A stretch of DNA of 52,207 nucleotides, from positions 1 through 52,207 of the forward strand of contig JAJDAH010000423.1 of NCBI GenBank assembly GCA_029261965.1, in the 5' to 3' direction. The notes under the pieces are model-generated. The model was given only the letters and a program-made list of their open reading frames with translations, made no database searches and had not been told where the DNA came from. This DNA comes from Polyangiaceae bacterium (GTDB lineage: Bacteria > Myxococcota_A > Polyangia > Polyangiales > Polyangiaceae). Positions 8,206 to 17,342 of the stretch are shown one piece after another (the first letter of the stretch is position 1; every line of letters starts with the position of its first letter). The position numbers were made by a program, and so were the translations under genes.

Positions 8206-8609
8206 GTATCGAGCGATTCGAACGGCCTGGCTTCGTGCTCGAGCCAATTCCCAGCACTCGCGTGCTGCGGCTCACTCGCAACGAAGAGCCCTTCAAGAAG
8301 GTGCAAGAGTTGGTGGGAGTGCTCGACGAGGTGGAGACGCAGCTGCGGCTCGTCGACCGCGCGCAATACGGCCTCCTCATCGACACCCGGCGTGTCATCG
8401 GGAGAACCGACCCGGGCTTCGAGCGGGCGTTTCGGCATTGGCGTGAGCGCATAGTCGGTGGATTCGCGCGCGTCGCCGTCCTCGTGCAGACTCCCGAGGG
8501 GCGAGAGCAGGCGGCCCGCCACGCCGAGGAGCTTGGCGGTCACGTTTTTGCATTCGACGACGAGGCAGCGGCCGTGGCCTGGTTGTCCGAAGTCCGAAGC
8601 TCCGCCTGA
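8202..8609 (+). CDS. Small STAS/SpoIIAA-like alpha/beta protein, function unknown
   Basis: 135 residues, cytoplasmic, without signal peptide or membrane segment. Alternating strands and helices (VLRLTRNEEPF, LVDRAQYGLLIDTRRVIG, GFARVAVLVQTPEGREQAARHAEELGGHVFAFDDEAAAVAWL) resemble the SpoIIAA/STAS-like fold seen in small myxobacterial proteins; this is a fold impression, not a firm family call. The ATG at 8202 follows the repeat chain described separately, which may couple its translation to the dioxygenase gene. It probably belongs to the maleylacetate reductase/dioxygenase transcript. Its role there is unknown. Confidence 0.75.
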   Translation: MSIERFERPGFVLEPIPSTRVLRLTRNEEPFKKVQELVGVLDEVETQLRLVDRAQYGLLIDTRRVIGRTDPGFERAFRHWRERIVGGFARVAVLVQTPEGREQAARHAEELGGHVFAFDDEAAAVAWLSEVRSSA

Positions 8610-8667
8610 CCGGGCGCTGGTCGTCAGGATTTCGCCCTAATCGCACCGCGCGATCTATCGTTTCACG

Positions 8668-9255
8668 GTGGAAATCGCCGAGCGGGATGCGGCCAACGCG
8701 GTGATTCACCTCTACCGAGGCGAGCTCGGCCGGATGACGCTCTACCGGGTGAGGCTGGACACGACCACGAACTGGGCGGTCGGAACCAGTGCAGCAATCG
8801 TGTCGTTCGGTTTAGGAAGCCAGCAGGCACCACACGTCGTGTTCGGGCTCGCGGCTTTACTGAACTTCGTATTTCTCACGATGGAGATCCGAAGATTTCG
8901 GTATTACGAAATGATTCGGCAGCGCGTTCGCATTCTCGAGAACGGCTTCTATGGGGATGTGCTCGGCGGCGCCGGCGAGGCGTGGGAGGCGCGCATGTTG
9001 GCGACGCTCAAGAACCCCGAGACGCCGATAAGCTTCCTCCAAGCCGCCAGCGTTAGGCTGCGCAGGAACTACATCTGGCTGATGCTGGCGATCTACCTGG
9101 GGTGGATCGTCAAGTTGAGCCTGGTCGGCGAGGGCCTGGTGGAAGCCGCCCGCATGGGCGGCCTCTCCGGATCCTTGGTGCTCGGCCTTTCGGCGGCGTT
9201 GTTCGTTCCGCTCGCGGCCGTCGCGTTGATGTACCGCCCCCGCGAAGAAGGCTAA
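8668..9255 (+). CDS. DUF2270 integral membrane protein
   Basis: 195 residues, starting at GTG 8668. The family run is [36 protein letters not shown], matching the DUF2270 predicted membrane proteins. It has about four hydrophobic segments in two pairs: [15 protein letters not shown] and [16 protein letters not shown], then [18 protein letters not shown] and [21 protein letters not shown]. Between them is a cytoplasmic loop with [25 protein letters not shown]. The biochemical role is unknown. Its stop codon overlaps the stop of the convergent thiolase gene (9252-9255). Confidence 0.85.
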   Translation: MEIAERDAANAVIHLYRGELGRMTLYRVRLDTTTNWAVGTSAAIVSFGLGSQQAPHVVFGLAALLNFVFLTMEIRRFRYYEMIRQRVRILENGFYGDVLGGAGEAWEARMLATLKNPETPISFLQAASVRLRRNYIWLMLAIYLGWIVKLSLVGEGLVEAARMGGLSGSLVLGLSAALFVPLAAVALMYRPREEG

Positions 9256-10448
9256 GCGAGCTCGGCTCGGCGGTACATCGTGACGACGGCGGCGCCGCCC
9301 AGCCCCAGGTTGTGCTGGAGGCAAACTTTGGCCCCCTCGACCTGGCGCTTCTCCGACAAGCCGCGGATTTGCCAGTTGAGCTCGGCGCACTGAGCCAGGC
9401 CCGTCGCTCCGAGCGGGTGCCCCTTGCTGATGAGCCCACCGGACGGGTTCACAACCCACTTGCCTCCATAGGTGACCGCTCCCGAGTCGATGAGCTCGCC
9501 GCCCTTTCCGGGCTCCGCCAATCCGAGCGCCTCGTAGGTGAGTAGCTCGTTGCAGCTGAAGCAGTCGTGCAATTCGACGACATCGACATTCTCCGGACCG
9601 AGTCCTGATTGCTCGTAAGTGTCCTCGGCTGCGGCTTTTGTCATGTCGGAGCCGATGAGCTTGATGCAGCTCTTCTCTTCGAATGTGCTCTTGAAATCGG
9701 TTTTCATGCTCATCCCGGCGATCTCGACGGCCGTCTTCTCGAGCCCGTGTTTCTTCACGAACTCCTCGCTCGCGAGGATCGCCGCGCCGGCCCCGTCTGA
9801 CGTCGGGCAACACTGCAGCTTGGTCAACGGCTCGTAGACCGGCTTGCTGTTGAGCACGTCTTCGAGGGAGTACTCGTCCTGGAACTGCGAGTAGGGGTTG
9901 TTCACCGAATGTTTGTGGTTCTTGTGGCCCACCTTGGCGAATTGTTCTTTGGTCGTGCCATATTTTTCCATGTGCTCTCGGCCGGCGTTGCCGAACAACT
10001 GCGGTGCCGGTGGCGCCGGAGCGAATTCACGTAGCTCCATCATCAACAGCATGTGTTTGTCCATGGGGTTGGTCCGATCCATGAACTTGGCGCCGAGGGA
10101 CCCCTTCTCCATCTTTTCGAATCCGACGGCCATCGTGCAGTCAGCGAGGCCGCCCTCGACGAGCTGCTTGGCGAGAAACAACGCGGTCGACCCCGTCGAG
10201 CAGTTGTTGTTGACGTTGTAGATGGGCACGCCGGTGAGTCCGAGCTCGTACACCGCTCGTTCCCCGGCGGTCGAGTCTCCGTAGCAGTAGCCGACGGCGA
10301 CCTGTTGGATTTGGTCGTAGCCCACGCCAGCGTCCTCGAGCGCTTTTGTGCCCGCTTCCTTGACCATGCCCGGGTAGTCCCAGTCCTTTGAACCAGGCTT
10401 CTCGAACTTCGTCATGCCAACACCGACGACGTAGACTTTCTTACCCAT
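9252..10448 (-). CDS. Thiolase / SCP-x-type acetyl-CoA acyltransferase
   Basis: 398 residues. The ATG at 10448 has AAGGAGA just upstream, whereas the open frame continues far 5' without thiolase features. The thiolase fold shows the acyl-accepting Cys83 in [12 protein letters not shown], then VELHDCFS, the active-site loop [17 protein letters not shown], and [14 protein letters not shown] near the C-terminus. The HDCF and QHNLG runs place it with sterol-carrier-protein-x thiolases, which cleave 3-ketoacyl-CoA of branched or sterol-like substrates, rather than with FadA/PhaA. No SCP2 domain is fused. It is 167 bases downstream of the TPR gene; a palindrome in that gap may regulate it. Confidence 0.9.
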   Translation of the reverse strand: MGKKVYVVGVGMTKFEKPGSKDWDYPGMVKEAGTKALEDAGVGYDQIQQVAVGYCYGDSTAGERAVYELGLTGVPIYNVNNNCSTGSTALFLAKQLVEGGLADCTMAVGFEKMEKGSLGAKFMDRTNPMDKHMLLMMELREFAPAPPAPQLFGNAGREHMEKYGTTKEQFAKVGHKNHKHSVNNPYSQFQDEYSLEDVLNSKPVYEPLTKLQCCPTSDGAGAAILASEEFVKKHGLEKTAVEIAGMSMKTDFKSTFEEKSCIKLIGSDMTKAAAEDTYEQSGLGPENVDVVELHDCFSCNELLTYEALGLAEPGKGGELIDSGAVTYGGKWVVNPSGGLISKGHPLGATGLAQCAELNWQIRGLSEKRQVEGAKVCLQHNLGLGGAAVVTMYRRAELA

Positions 10449-10510
10449 CAGATTCTCCTTGGTAGCGCCCGCACTCGGGTGCACTCCGAACGAGCCGGAC
10501 GGCGGTTTTT

Positions 10511-10530
10511 CGCCGATTGGCCAATCAGCG
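10511..10530. promoter_or_regulatory. GATTGGCCAATC palindrome upstream of the thiolase gene
   Basis: A perfect 12-bp palindrome GATTGGCCAATC (10515-10526) is flanked by CGC and GCG arms, giving 20 bp with a single mismatched pair (10514/10527). It lies about 65-80 bases upstream of the thiolase ATG in the 167-base gap after the TPR gene. This geometry suits a TetR- or MarR-type dimer site. No regulator gene adjoins it, so the binding protein is unknown. Confidence 0.5.
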
Positions 10531-10615
10531 ATTCGATAGAGCAATCCCGGCGGATCGGCAAGCTGCGATCTCGCATGGCGGCTTATCAGGAGGATTGCCG
10601 GCGGATGGGCGGTCG

Positions 10616-13210
10616 CTACGGTCCGAGGTAGTGAAGCCGGCGCTTGGGGATGGCGTTTGCCGGGGCGAGTCGGGCGGCTTCCTTGTAGGCTGCCCGGGCC
10701 GCGTCTTTTTCGTCGGCCTTGATGAGCATGTCGCCGAGTGTGATCTGATGATCCGCACTCTCGGGGTCGAGTGTCACGGCACGGCGCGCCCACTCGATCG
10801 CCGGGGCGAGATCCCCGAGGCCCACGAGTGCCCGCGCCACGCCCGACGATGCGATAGCGCTCTTTGGGTCTAGGTAGGCGGTGCGCCGGTAGAAGCGCTC
10901 CCCGCGTTCGTGCTCGCTCCGCTTCATCGCGCCAACGGCGACCATCATGAAGCGTGTCGCGAGACGTCGGACCGCCTGGAGGTCGTCGGCTGACACACCC
11001 GCCGATTCGGTCCAAGCGGTCTTGGCGCCCTCGATGTCGCCCGTCCTGGCGAGCGCATCTCCCAAGAGAGCTTGAGCGTGCTCGCTCTGGGGAGACTGAG
11101 TCACGGCTCGCCGAGCCCAGTCGAGCGCGCGGGCCCCGTCTCGTCGAATCAACAGCAATCGCACGAGTCCCAGGGTGGCGGCCGTCCGAGACGGATCGAG
11201 AATGGCGGCTCGGCAATAGGAGCTCTGCGCTCCTTTGACGTTTCCTTTGACGAGGTGCCGTCGCGCGGTGAGCACCGCGAAGTCGGCCGCGCCGTTGGCG
11301 CGCAGCGGGTCCACGCTTTCGAGCTTGCCGGCGAGCTCTTCGCAAGAAGGCGTGGTGATGCTCGTTTCCTTGATGAAGGGCACAACTCCGGTCGTTGTCA
11401 CCGGAGGCGCTGCTTCGCCGGCGTCGTCGGGTGCACCGGCGTCGGCGGACGCTGCGGGAGCGGTGGCCGTCGTGGCGACCGCGCTGGCACTTGATGGCGG
11501 AGGCGACGCCGAGGCAACTGGCGCGGTCGAAGGGGTCGGCTCCGCCGAGGTCGCCACCGTTCTCCCGTCGTCGGTGGACCAAATGAAAACCGCGGCGATG
11601 ACAGCGCCGACGAAACCGACCGCACCAACCGTCAACGTCACCCATGGGAGCGCCGAGCGTTTTTTGGGGCTGGCGGCGGGTGCCGGGGCGCTCGGGGGGC
11701 CCGATGGCGCCGGTACGGAGGCCGCGATCGGTGCCGGCTCCTGGTCGGCGACATTGAGCGCCACGTCGACGGTCTGCATGACGTTCGGATTGCCGACCAG
11801 CGTGGTGTGCTCGACGCGCACTCGACCGGAGCTGACGACCATCAGGGCGCTGATCGCGGTCGATCCCGCGAACGGTGCATCGGGGTTGGCGTGCGAATAG
11901 CCCGATGCGCTGGCGATCACGCCGTCGGACACGTCGAGCTGGATGAAAACCCGAGGGTGGTAGACCGTGGCGCGAAGAGTCTGTTGGCAGCTGGCCAACG
12001 CGCGGGCTAGCCGCGCTGGCCCGGTCGCTTCGAGTCGGACGTCGAATGATTCTTCGCCCTTTGCGCGCTCTCGAATCATCGCTTCCGGCGCGTCGAGCTC
12101 CGCGAGCGTGCGCAGCATGCGCTCCATTTCCGGTGGCTTGGATTCGGACCAGATGTCGTCCCAGCGGACCAGCAAGAGCGACGCCCATCGCAGCCGGGTG
12201 TCGTGACGCATTCGCCGGAGTAGGGCGTATCCCGGTCCGTGCAGGTCCTGTTCCGAGACGAGAATGATTGCGGGGTCCAGTTGGCGCAGTCGGGCAAACT
12301 GGAGCTCCGTGGCGTCGAAGTTCGTGACGACAGCGCTGGCTCCGTGGGAACGGACTTCTTGCGCCACCGCATCAGCCCGAGCGGCGTTTTCGTCGACGAT
12401 GACGATGCGCAAGGTCTCGAGGTGGGCCGGAGGCTCGGCGTCCTCTCCGAGAACGTCCGCACCCAACAGCTGTAGGGTCCCGCCGGCGTGCTCGTCGAAC
12501 TCGTAGTGCAGCGGCTCGGCGTGCACGACGTGTCCCCTGAGCCGGGCGACGAAGTCGTCGATGGCTTCAGCGAGAGGTTTTCCACCGCCAAGAACCAAGC
12601 GGACGGCGTCATCGTCGCTACCCGACTCGCTGCGAACCGTCAGGATCCCGGTGCGCAGCTCGTGCGAAAGAGTGTCGACCAGATCCCGCAGAGTCGCTTC
12701 GCCGATGTTGCCGAGGTGCGAGCCCTCGCGCTCGGGGATCTCTCGCACCAGCTGCTCGACCTGCTCGGCGATCGCATCGACGCTCGCGCTCTTCGGGATG
12801 ACGGCGGTGGCCCCATGGCGGAACGCCTGCAGACGTTCGTCGAGGGCCGCCTGGTCCGTGAGGATCGCGACCGGTACGACGCTCGTGATCGGTGAATGGC
12901 CGAGCGCGGCCAGCACCGTTGCTCCTCCGTCGTGGGAAGCGTCTCCCAGAAGCAGGACGAGGTCGGGCGCCGCGGCGGCGACACATTCGACCGCCGCTTC
13001 AGCCGACACCGCGTGGGTGAAGACGTGCCGCGTTTGCAACGCTGCCTGAATGGCGTCGAGCATCGATTGGCCGGTTCCGACCAAGAGCACCGAGGGATCG
13101 GTGGCGCCGGGGCGCCTGGTGGGTGGGCGTCGCGCTGAAGCTGGGGCCGGGTCACCATCCAAGGACGGCTCTTGCCAGGGAGGTGGCGGAAGCCCCATGG
13201 CTGCCATCAT
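10616..13210 (-). CDS. Membrane protein with two pseudoreceiver domains and a TPR C-terminus
   Basis: 864 residues. Residues ~40-155 form a receiver-like domain ([15 protein letters not shown] ... AVIPKSAS) without the usual acidic pair. Residues ~160-245 ([29 protein letters not shown]) resemble a DUF4388-type module. A second receiver-like domain ([16 protein letters not shown] ... [15 protein letters not shown]) has Ser where the phospho-Asp is expected. One transmembrane helix lies near 520-545 ([22 protein letters not shown]), preceded by PKKRS. After an Ala/Pro-rich linker come TPR-like repeats ([47 protein letters not shown]). The likely topology is sensor-like domains inside and TPRs outside. 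It is 57 bases downstream of the pseudokinase gene. Function unknown. Confidence 0.82.
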   Translation of the reverse strand: MMAAMGLPPPPWQEPSLDGDPAPASARRPPTRRPGATDPSVLLVGTGQSMLDAIQAALQTRHVFTHAVSAEAAVECVAAAAPDLVLLLGDASHDGGATVLAALGHSPITSVVPVAILTDQAALDERLQAFRHGATAVIPKSASVDAIAEQVEQLVREIPEREGSHLGNIGEATLRDLVDTLSHELRTGILTVRSESGSDDDAVRLVLGGGKPLAEAIDDFVARLRGHVVHAEPLHYEFDEHAGGTLQLLGADVLGEDAEPPAHLETLRIVIVDENAARADAVAQEVRSHGASAVVTNFDATELQFARLRQLDPAIILVSEQDLHGPGYALLRRMRHDTRLRWASLLLVRWDDIWSESKPPEMERMLRTLAELDAPEAMIRERAKGEESFDVRLEATGPARLARALASCQQTLRATVYHPRVFIQLDVSDGVIASASGYSHANPDAPFAGSTAISALMVVSSGRVRVEHTTLVGNPNVMQTVDVALNVADQEPAPIAASVPAPSGPPSAPAPAASPKKRSALPWVTLTVGAVGFVGAVIAAVFIWSTDDGRTVATSAEPTPSTAPVASASPPPSSASAVATTATAPAASADAGAPDDAGEAAPPVTTTGVVPFIKETSITTPSCEELAGKLESVDPLRANGAADFAVLTARRHLVKGNVKGAQSSYCRAAILDPSRTAATLGLVRLLLIRRDGARALDWARRAVTQSPQSEHAQALLGDALARTGDIEGAKTAWTESAGVSADDLQAVRRLATRFMMVAVGAMKRSEHERGERFYRRTAYLDPKSAIASSGVARALVGLGDLAPAIEWARRAVTLDPESADHQITLGDMLIKADEKDAARAAYKEAARLAPANAIPKRRLHYLGP

Positions 13211-13243
13211 CGCGCAGCTCGCCGGCGACGGCCACTAAGGGAT

Positions 13244-13268
13244 AAGCGCTCGACTTAGTGAAGCGCTT
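13244..13268. other. Inverted repeat between pseudokinase and TPR genes
   Basis: AAGCGCT (13244-13250) and AGCGCTT (13262-13268) form a 7-bp stem with an 11-base loop in the 57-base gap, overlapping the last codon of the pseudokinase gene. There is no T-tract, so it is a weak candidate for attenuation or mRNA processing within the operon. Confidence 0.3.
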
Positions 13269-15778
13269 CAGAGCTCGTCGGGCGTGAAGCCGCCGGGTTG
13301 TCCGGCTTTGCCCCGTTCCTTCTCCCGCTTCTCTTCGAGCTGTTTTTCTTTTTTGCGCTTCGCACGCCGCCGTCGCTCGCGGCGCTCCCGCTCTTGCTCG
13401 AGCAGCCGCTTCGCGCGGTCATCGTCGTCGGGTTCGGCACTCTCGACCGGCGCCGCGGTCGCCGCTGGCGGGGTGGCCGACTCTGCCGGCACCGGCTCTT
13501 TCGCGGTGGCAGCGATGCTTGGTGTCGGGCTCGCGGGCGGCTCGGCCTTTTTTGCTACTGCGGATTCCGGAGTGGGCAGGGAGCGGTTGGACCGCAGCAC
13601 GAACACCGTGCCGAGGACGGCAACGGCCCCGAAGAGTAGGAGCACGCCGGCGATGGTCGCGGCAGTCGCGGATGAGCTCGTCGTCGATTCAGGAGCGACA
13701 CTGTGCCGGGGCAGCTTCATCGCGATGAGCGGACGAATGGAAACGACGCCGGGAGGGAGCTCGGTGTCGTTCTCGCGCGGCAGGGCCGGTTCTGGCGCGT
13801 AGCTCGGGGCCGGCGGTGGTCGGGTCGACATCATCGGTGGCCGCGCGGTCGGTGGCCGGTCATAGGCGGCCATGTCCGTGCCCACGGACTCGAAGGTTGG
13901 TGGAGCGCCGTGCGACGGCACCATGGGTGGCGCGGCGGCGATGGCTGATTCGAGCGAAGCTGAGAGGTCGGGATCCGAGGGTGGCGGGAGCATCGGCTGC
14001 AGGCCCGTCGTGGTCGTACGGTCCGCGAGCGGCGGGGCGGAGAGCGATTCGGGATCGGGATCCGTCGTCGCCCGACCGAGCGCGGCGGTGGCACCAAGTG
14101 CCGGCAATGGAGCGCCGATGTCGATCGGCTTCGGGAGCCGTTTGACGCTGTCCGGTTCCTGACTGGACTCCGCCATGGTTTTGCTCGGGGCCACTTTTTG
14201 GCTGGTCTTCTTGGGGGCCGGCGCCGGGACCGGGAGCGTCTTGTCGAGAGGGGCCGGCCCGTCCGTGGACTCCTTCTCTCTGGGTGGCGGCGGCGCGACC
14301 GCTGTCGTGTCCTCGGTCGCGTCGTTCTCCGCGTTCAAAAAATCCGCGGGTGGCATTGCGGGCGGAGGCACACCCATCAACGTCGGTTGACGCGGCCGGA
14401 ACGCGTCGGGTTTCGGCCGAGCCTTGGGTTCTTCGGCCGGAGGCGCGGAGGTCGGAAGCTTTTGAGTGAGCTTCACTCTGGCCACCGGTTTCGCGGGCAG
14501 GAGCTTGGAGGCTTCTTTCGCCCCCATGGACTTCTTGGGCGGTACGGCGGCGTTCATCAAGCCGGAGAGCGGCCGAGCTTTCGGTATTGGCGCGGCTCCC
14601 GGTTTTGGCGCTACTCCCGGCTTCGGCGCGGCTCCCGGCTTCGGCGCCGCGGGCACTTTCACGGTCGTCGCTCTCCGGTTGACTGCCCTCGTTTCGGTCG
14701 ACGGCTTTCTGGTGAGCTTCGCTACTGCCGGCTTCAGTTCGGGTGTTTTCTTTCCGATCTCCGGCTCGGTTCCGGGCTCCGAGACTCTCTTGGTGGAGAC
14801 TGCGCTTTCGCCGAGCGACGCACGCCGTTTCGCGAGTGGATCCGCGGCGACGTGCTCGACGAAATCCGCGACCTCGCCTCGTTTTGAGGCGTCGATTCCA
14901 TCGATGTCGAGCAGCATCGCGTTCAGCTCTTCGACATCGGGCCGCATCTCGAAGTTTCGCTCGAGCGTCTGGGAAACCACCTCGACGAGGGCCTCGTTGA
15001 TCGGTTCACTCAAGCGGAGTCGCGGAGAGTCGAGCCGGAGGATCGCACGTTGCAGCACGGCGTTTTTCACCGTGTCCGGGTTTGCTCCCGGAAACAGTCG
15101 ACGACCGGCGAGCAGCTCCCACAAACAGACGCCGATGGAGAAGACGTCGGTTCTGGCTTCGCGGTTTCCGTTCTTGAGCAACTCGGGCGGCAGGTAGCCC
15201 AGAACTGCTGCGCGGTCCTTCCACGGATCCTTGGCATGGAGCGCTGCGGCCACACCGACGTCCGTCAGCCAGATGCGGCCATCGGTGCCGACCAAGATCG
15301 TCTCCGGGCTGACTCCGCCGAACGCGTACTCGGGAGTGTCGGTCGCGCTCGCATGGGCATGAACGACGGCGAGTGCTTCGAGCACGTCGAGGCAGATGCG
15401 AACCGCAACGTCCGGCGGAACGCGGTGGCCGTGCTTGCGCGAAAGCGTCATCAAGCCGCTCAGAAACTCGCCCTCGTGGTACTTGCCGATGACACCGAGC
15501 TCGTCGCCGGTGACGACGACGTCTGCGGTCGGCGCGAGGCACGAATGGTTCAGATCCATGGCCCAGAACGCTGCGTCGGAGATTGCGTCTCGAGCGTCTT
15601 CGGCAGCTTGGCTCAGGTCCATTCGCCTGACGCCGACGATTCCGCCTTCGTGCTTGCCGGAGGTCGTCAGCGCCGCCCAGAACTCCCCGAACTCACTCGT
15701 GCCTTGCCGGCAGATCGGTGCGAAACGGCCGAGCGCCAGCTCGGCGTGGTTCTTGGATCTCGGTGCGTCGGGCGGCAT
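13268..15778 (-). CDS. Membrane-anchored Ser/Thr pseudokinase
   Basis: 836 residues from the ATG at 15778; the frame is open farther upstream, but that part is antisense to the Nudix gene. The kinase fold begins at LGRFAPICRQGTSEFGEFWAA. The key residues are lost: the VAIK lysine position reads VGVRR, HRDLKPEN is replaced by FGGVSPETIL, and DFG by TDVGVA. The structural tail (GYLPPELL ... RTDVFSIGVCLWELLAGRRLFPG) is normal. A 400-residue Pro/Ala/Lys-rich linker follows, with APKPGA repeats, then one transmembrane helix near 706-730 (TIAGVLLLFGAVAVLGTVFVL) and a highly basic coiled-coil end (EQERERRERRRRAKRKKEK). A scaffold or ligand-sensing role is likely. It leads the TPR gene. Confidence 0.85.
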   Translation of the reverse strand: MPPDAPRSKNHAELALGRFAPICRQGTSEFGEFWAALTTSGKHEGGIVGVRRMDLSQAAEDARDAISDAAFWAMDLNHSCLAPTADVVVTGDELGVIGKYHEGEFLSGLMTLSRKHGHRVPPDVAVRICLDVLEALAVVHAHASATDTPEYAFGGVSPETILVGTDGRIWLTDVGVAAALHAKDPWKDRAAVLGYLPPELLKNGNREARTDVFSIGVCLWELLAGRRLFPGANPDTVKNAVLQRAILRLDSPRLRLSEPINEALVEVVSQTLERNFEMRPDVEELNAMLLDIDGIDASKRGEVADFVEHVAADPLAKRRASLGESAVSTKRVSEPGTEPEIGKKTPELKPAVAKLTRKPSTETRAVNRRATTVKVPAAPKPGAAPKPGVAPKPGAAPIPKARPLSGLMNAAVPPKKSMGAKEASKLLPAKPVARVKLTQKLPTSAPPAEEPKARPKPDAFRPRQPTLMGVPPPAMPPADFLNAENDATEDTTAVAPPPPREKESTDGPAPLDKTLPVPAPAPKKTSQKVAPSKTMAESSQEPDSVKRLPKPIDIGAPLPALGATAALGRATTDPDPESLSAPPLADRTTTTGLQPMLPPPSDPDLSASLESAIAAAPPMVPSHGAPPTFESVGTDMAAYDRPPTARPPMMSTRPPPAPSYAPEPALPRENDTELPPGVVSIRPLIAMKLPRHSVAPESTTSSSATAATIAGVLLLFGAVAVLGTVFVLRSNRSLPTPESAVAKKAEPPASPTPSIAATAKEPVPAESATPPAATAAPVESAEPDDDDRAKRLLEQERERRERRRRAKRKKEKQLEEKREKERGKAGQPGGFTPDEL
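14589..14645 (-). repeat. 18-bp tandem repeat coding for APKPGA/V in the pseudokinase linker
   Basis: Three near-identical 18-bp units (14589-14606, 14607-14624, 14625-14642) plus a partial copy encode the Pro-Lys-rich hexapeptide APKPGA, once APKPGV. Unit length is a multiple of three, so copy changes would lengthen the linker without a frameshift. Confidence 0.7.
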
Positions 15779-15853
15779 TTGACCGAGTGAGCCAGGGTAC
15801 TCTGCTCGCGCTGAGCCGTCGATACACCCTCGGGGCTGATATAGAAGACGTTG

Positions 15854-16495
15854 ATGGAGCCAGTGCTCGAGCCTCCTGGTCGCATCGATGCCGCGTTGAA
15901 AAAACGCGTGGCGAGGCACCTCGACGATTTCGCCCGGCGGGAGGTGCGCGACGAGTGCCTGCGATCCGCGGCGGTGGCGCTGGTCCTCGTTTCCGACGAC
16001 GACGCGCGAGCCGCGTTCCTGCTGACCCGGCGCGCCGATTCGCTGAGGAATCACGGAGGGCAATGGGCGCTTCCGGGCGGGCGCGTCGACCCCGGAGAGA
16101 GCGCGACGGCCGCGGCTCTGCGTGAGCTTCAAGAGGAGCTCGGAGTCGAGTTGGGCGAAGCGTCCGTGCTCGGCCTGCTCGACGACTATCCGACCCGTTC
16201 GGGCTTCTGCATCACTCCGGTCGTCGTCTGGGCGGGCGGCGCGGTGGCACTGACGCCGAATCCCGCCGAGGTCGCCGAGGTCCACTGTGTCGCCCTCACG
16301 GAACTCGACAAGCCCGACGTGCCCCGATTGCGTTCGATTCCAGAAAGCGATCGACCGGTCATATCGATTCCGATCCTCGAAACCCTCGTCCATGCACCAA
16401 CCGCCGCGATTCTGTATCAGCTCAACGAGGTGGCGGTCTGGGGGCGCGACACGCGCGTCGATCACTTCGAGCAGCCGGTGTTCGCCTGGCGGTAG
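15854..16495 (+). CDS. Nudix hydrolase, CoA-pyrophosphatase type
   Basis: 213 residues from ATG 15854 (a TTG at 15851 is in frame directly before it). The Nudix box is complete: GGRVDPGESATAAALRELQEELGV fits GX5EX7REUXEEXGU. Just upstream, FLLTRRADSLRNHGGQWALPGG matches the LLTxRxxxLRxHxGQ motif that marks the NudL/NUDT7-like coenzyme-A pyrophosphatases, which cut CoA or acyl-CoA to phosphopantetheine and 3',5'-ADP. It is divergent from the pseudokinase gene and convergent with the fatty-acid hydroxylase gene (20-base gap). Acyl-CoA enzymes lie on both sides, in keeping with CoA turnover. Substrate not proven. Confidence 0.87.
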   Translation: MEPVLEPPGRIDAALKKRVARHLDDFARREVRDECLRSAAVALVLVSDDDARAAFLLTRRADSLRNHGGQWALPGGRVDPGESATAAALRELQEELGVELGEASVLGLLDDYPTRSGFCITPVVVWAGGAVALTPNPAEVAEVHCVALTELDKPDVPRLRSIPESDRPVISIPILETLVHAPTAAILYQLNEVAVWGRDTRVDHFEQPVFAWR

Positions 16496-16515
16496 CCTCC
16501 CGCGGCCGACCTACC

Positions 16516-17277
16516 TTATCTCGATGCGGCCCGAGCTCTGGCACGAGCCCGCTCGACCTGTTCGCCAGGGGCAATCGTGCCGAAAATCCAATCGCCCAAT
16601 GGAAAGGTGACGTTGAAGTTCCAGCGTTGCATCAGGCGCGGATCGTGGTGAAGCGCGTGGTGCTCGCGTAGGCGTCGGATGACCCGCCACTTCCCGATCG
16701 GGTGATCTTCCGGCAAGTGGTAGGCGAGATGCAGCAGCTCGTAACTCGTCGTTGCCATGCCTTGAGTCACCCAGGTCAACCACCCGGCGTTTTCGGACCA
16801 CAACAGGCCGACAGCCAGGGCCACGGGGGTCGAGATCAAGAGAATCGCGCCGACCCCGTAGGCCGGGATCAATACGAGTTTGAACTCCCGTCGGTCCCTG
16901 ATCGCCATCTGCCCGTACCGGTAAATGCGGTGGTGCTGCGGCGTGTGTCGGTCGTAGAGCACGGCGGCCGGCTTGAAGCGGCGATGAAGCAAGTTGGTGT
17001 GGGCGAACCACTCGGCGAGGTTGGCGACCACGAAGAACGTCGGTACGAGCAGCCACTCGAGCGGCTTCACGTCGTCGAGGCGCCAAATCGCGAGCCCCAG
17101 CAAAACGAGGCCCGGAGCCGTCGTTGCCAGCAAGTGGAGCCAGGGACGGTAAGAGCTCGAGATCTCTCCTATCATCCGGTCCCGGAACCGCTCGCGCCCT
17201 TGCTCGCGGTCGTCCCAGCCGATGTCGTCCTGGTCGGGCAGCTGGTGTGGCTCCAATACGGCGGCGCTCTCGGTCAT
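16516..17277 (-). CDS. Fatty-acid hydroxylase / sterol-desaturase superfamily membrane enzyme
   Basis: 253 residues from the ATG at 17277. About four hydrophobic helices carry the eight-histidine di-iron signature: HTNLLHRR, HTPQHHR, HLAYHL and HHALHHD. Family members hydroxylate or desaturate acyl chains, sterols or carotenoids with O2. The N-terminal 40 residues are acidic and cytoplasmic. No ribosome binding site is visible; instead a good promoter ends six bases before the ATG, implying a leaderless transcript. It follows the acyl-CoA synthetase gene by 65 bases on the same strand, so both internal regulated expression and read-through are possible. Substrate unknown. Confidence 0.85.
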   Translation of the reverse strand: MTESAAVLEPHQLPDQDDIGWDDREQGRERFRDRMIGEISSSYRPWLHLLATTAPGLVLLGLAIWRLDDVKPLEWLLVPTFFVVANLAEWFAHTNLLHRRFKPAAVLYDRHTPQHHRIYRYGQMAIRDRREFKLVLIPAYGVGAILLISTPVALAVGLLWSENAGWLTWVTQGMATTSYELLHLAYHLPEDHPIGKWRVIRRLREHHALHHDPRLMQRWNFNVTFPLGDWIFGTIAPGEQVERARARARAASR

Positions 17278-17283
17278 GAATAT

Positions 17284-17312
17284 TCTATAGATTCTGCAAT
17301 TACAGAATGCAA
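17284..17312 (-). promoter_or_regulatory. Promoter with palindromic operator in the spacer, leaderless
   Basis: On the minus strand TTGCAT (plus 17307-17312) and TATAGA (plus 17284-17289) are separated by exactly 17 bases, close to sigma-70 consensus. The spacer holds ATTCTGTAATTGCAGAAT (17291-17308), one base pair short of a perfect 18-bp palindrome, as for a TetR-type operator. Only six bases lie between the -10 box and the ATG of the fatty-acid hydroxylase, so transcription should begin at or next to the A of the ATG. The stretch is strikingly AT-rich for this genome. Confidence 0.78.
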
Positions 17313-17342
17313 GAGAATCTTCCCAAAATCTGCCGTTCTCCG

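Noticed and set aside
10449-12188. Upstream extension of the thiolase frame to give a 978-residue protein
   Set aside because: The extension is Arg/Gly-rich shadow sequence over the TPR gene; the ribosome binding site at 10448 and thiolase motifs fix the start.
14589-14645. Possible CRISPR-like repeat
   Set aside because: Units are 18 bp, contiguous and in frame with a Pro-Lys linker; no spacers exist. The repeats at 36847 and 43049 were rejected for the same reason.
15779-16465. Extension of the pseudokinase frame upstream
   Set aside because: It is antisense to the Nudix gene and lacks kinase-like sequence; the ATG at 15778 precedes the N-lobe directly.
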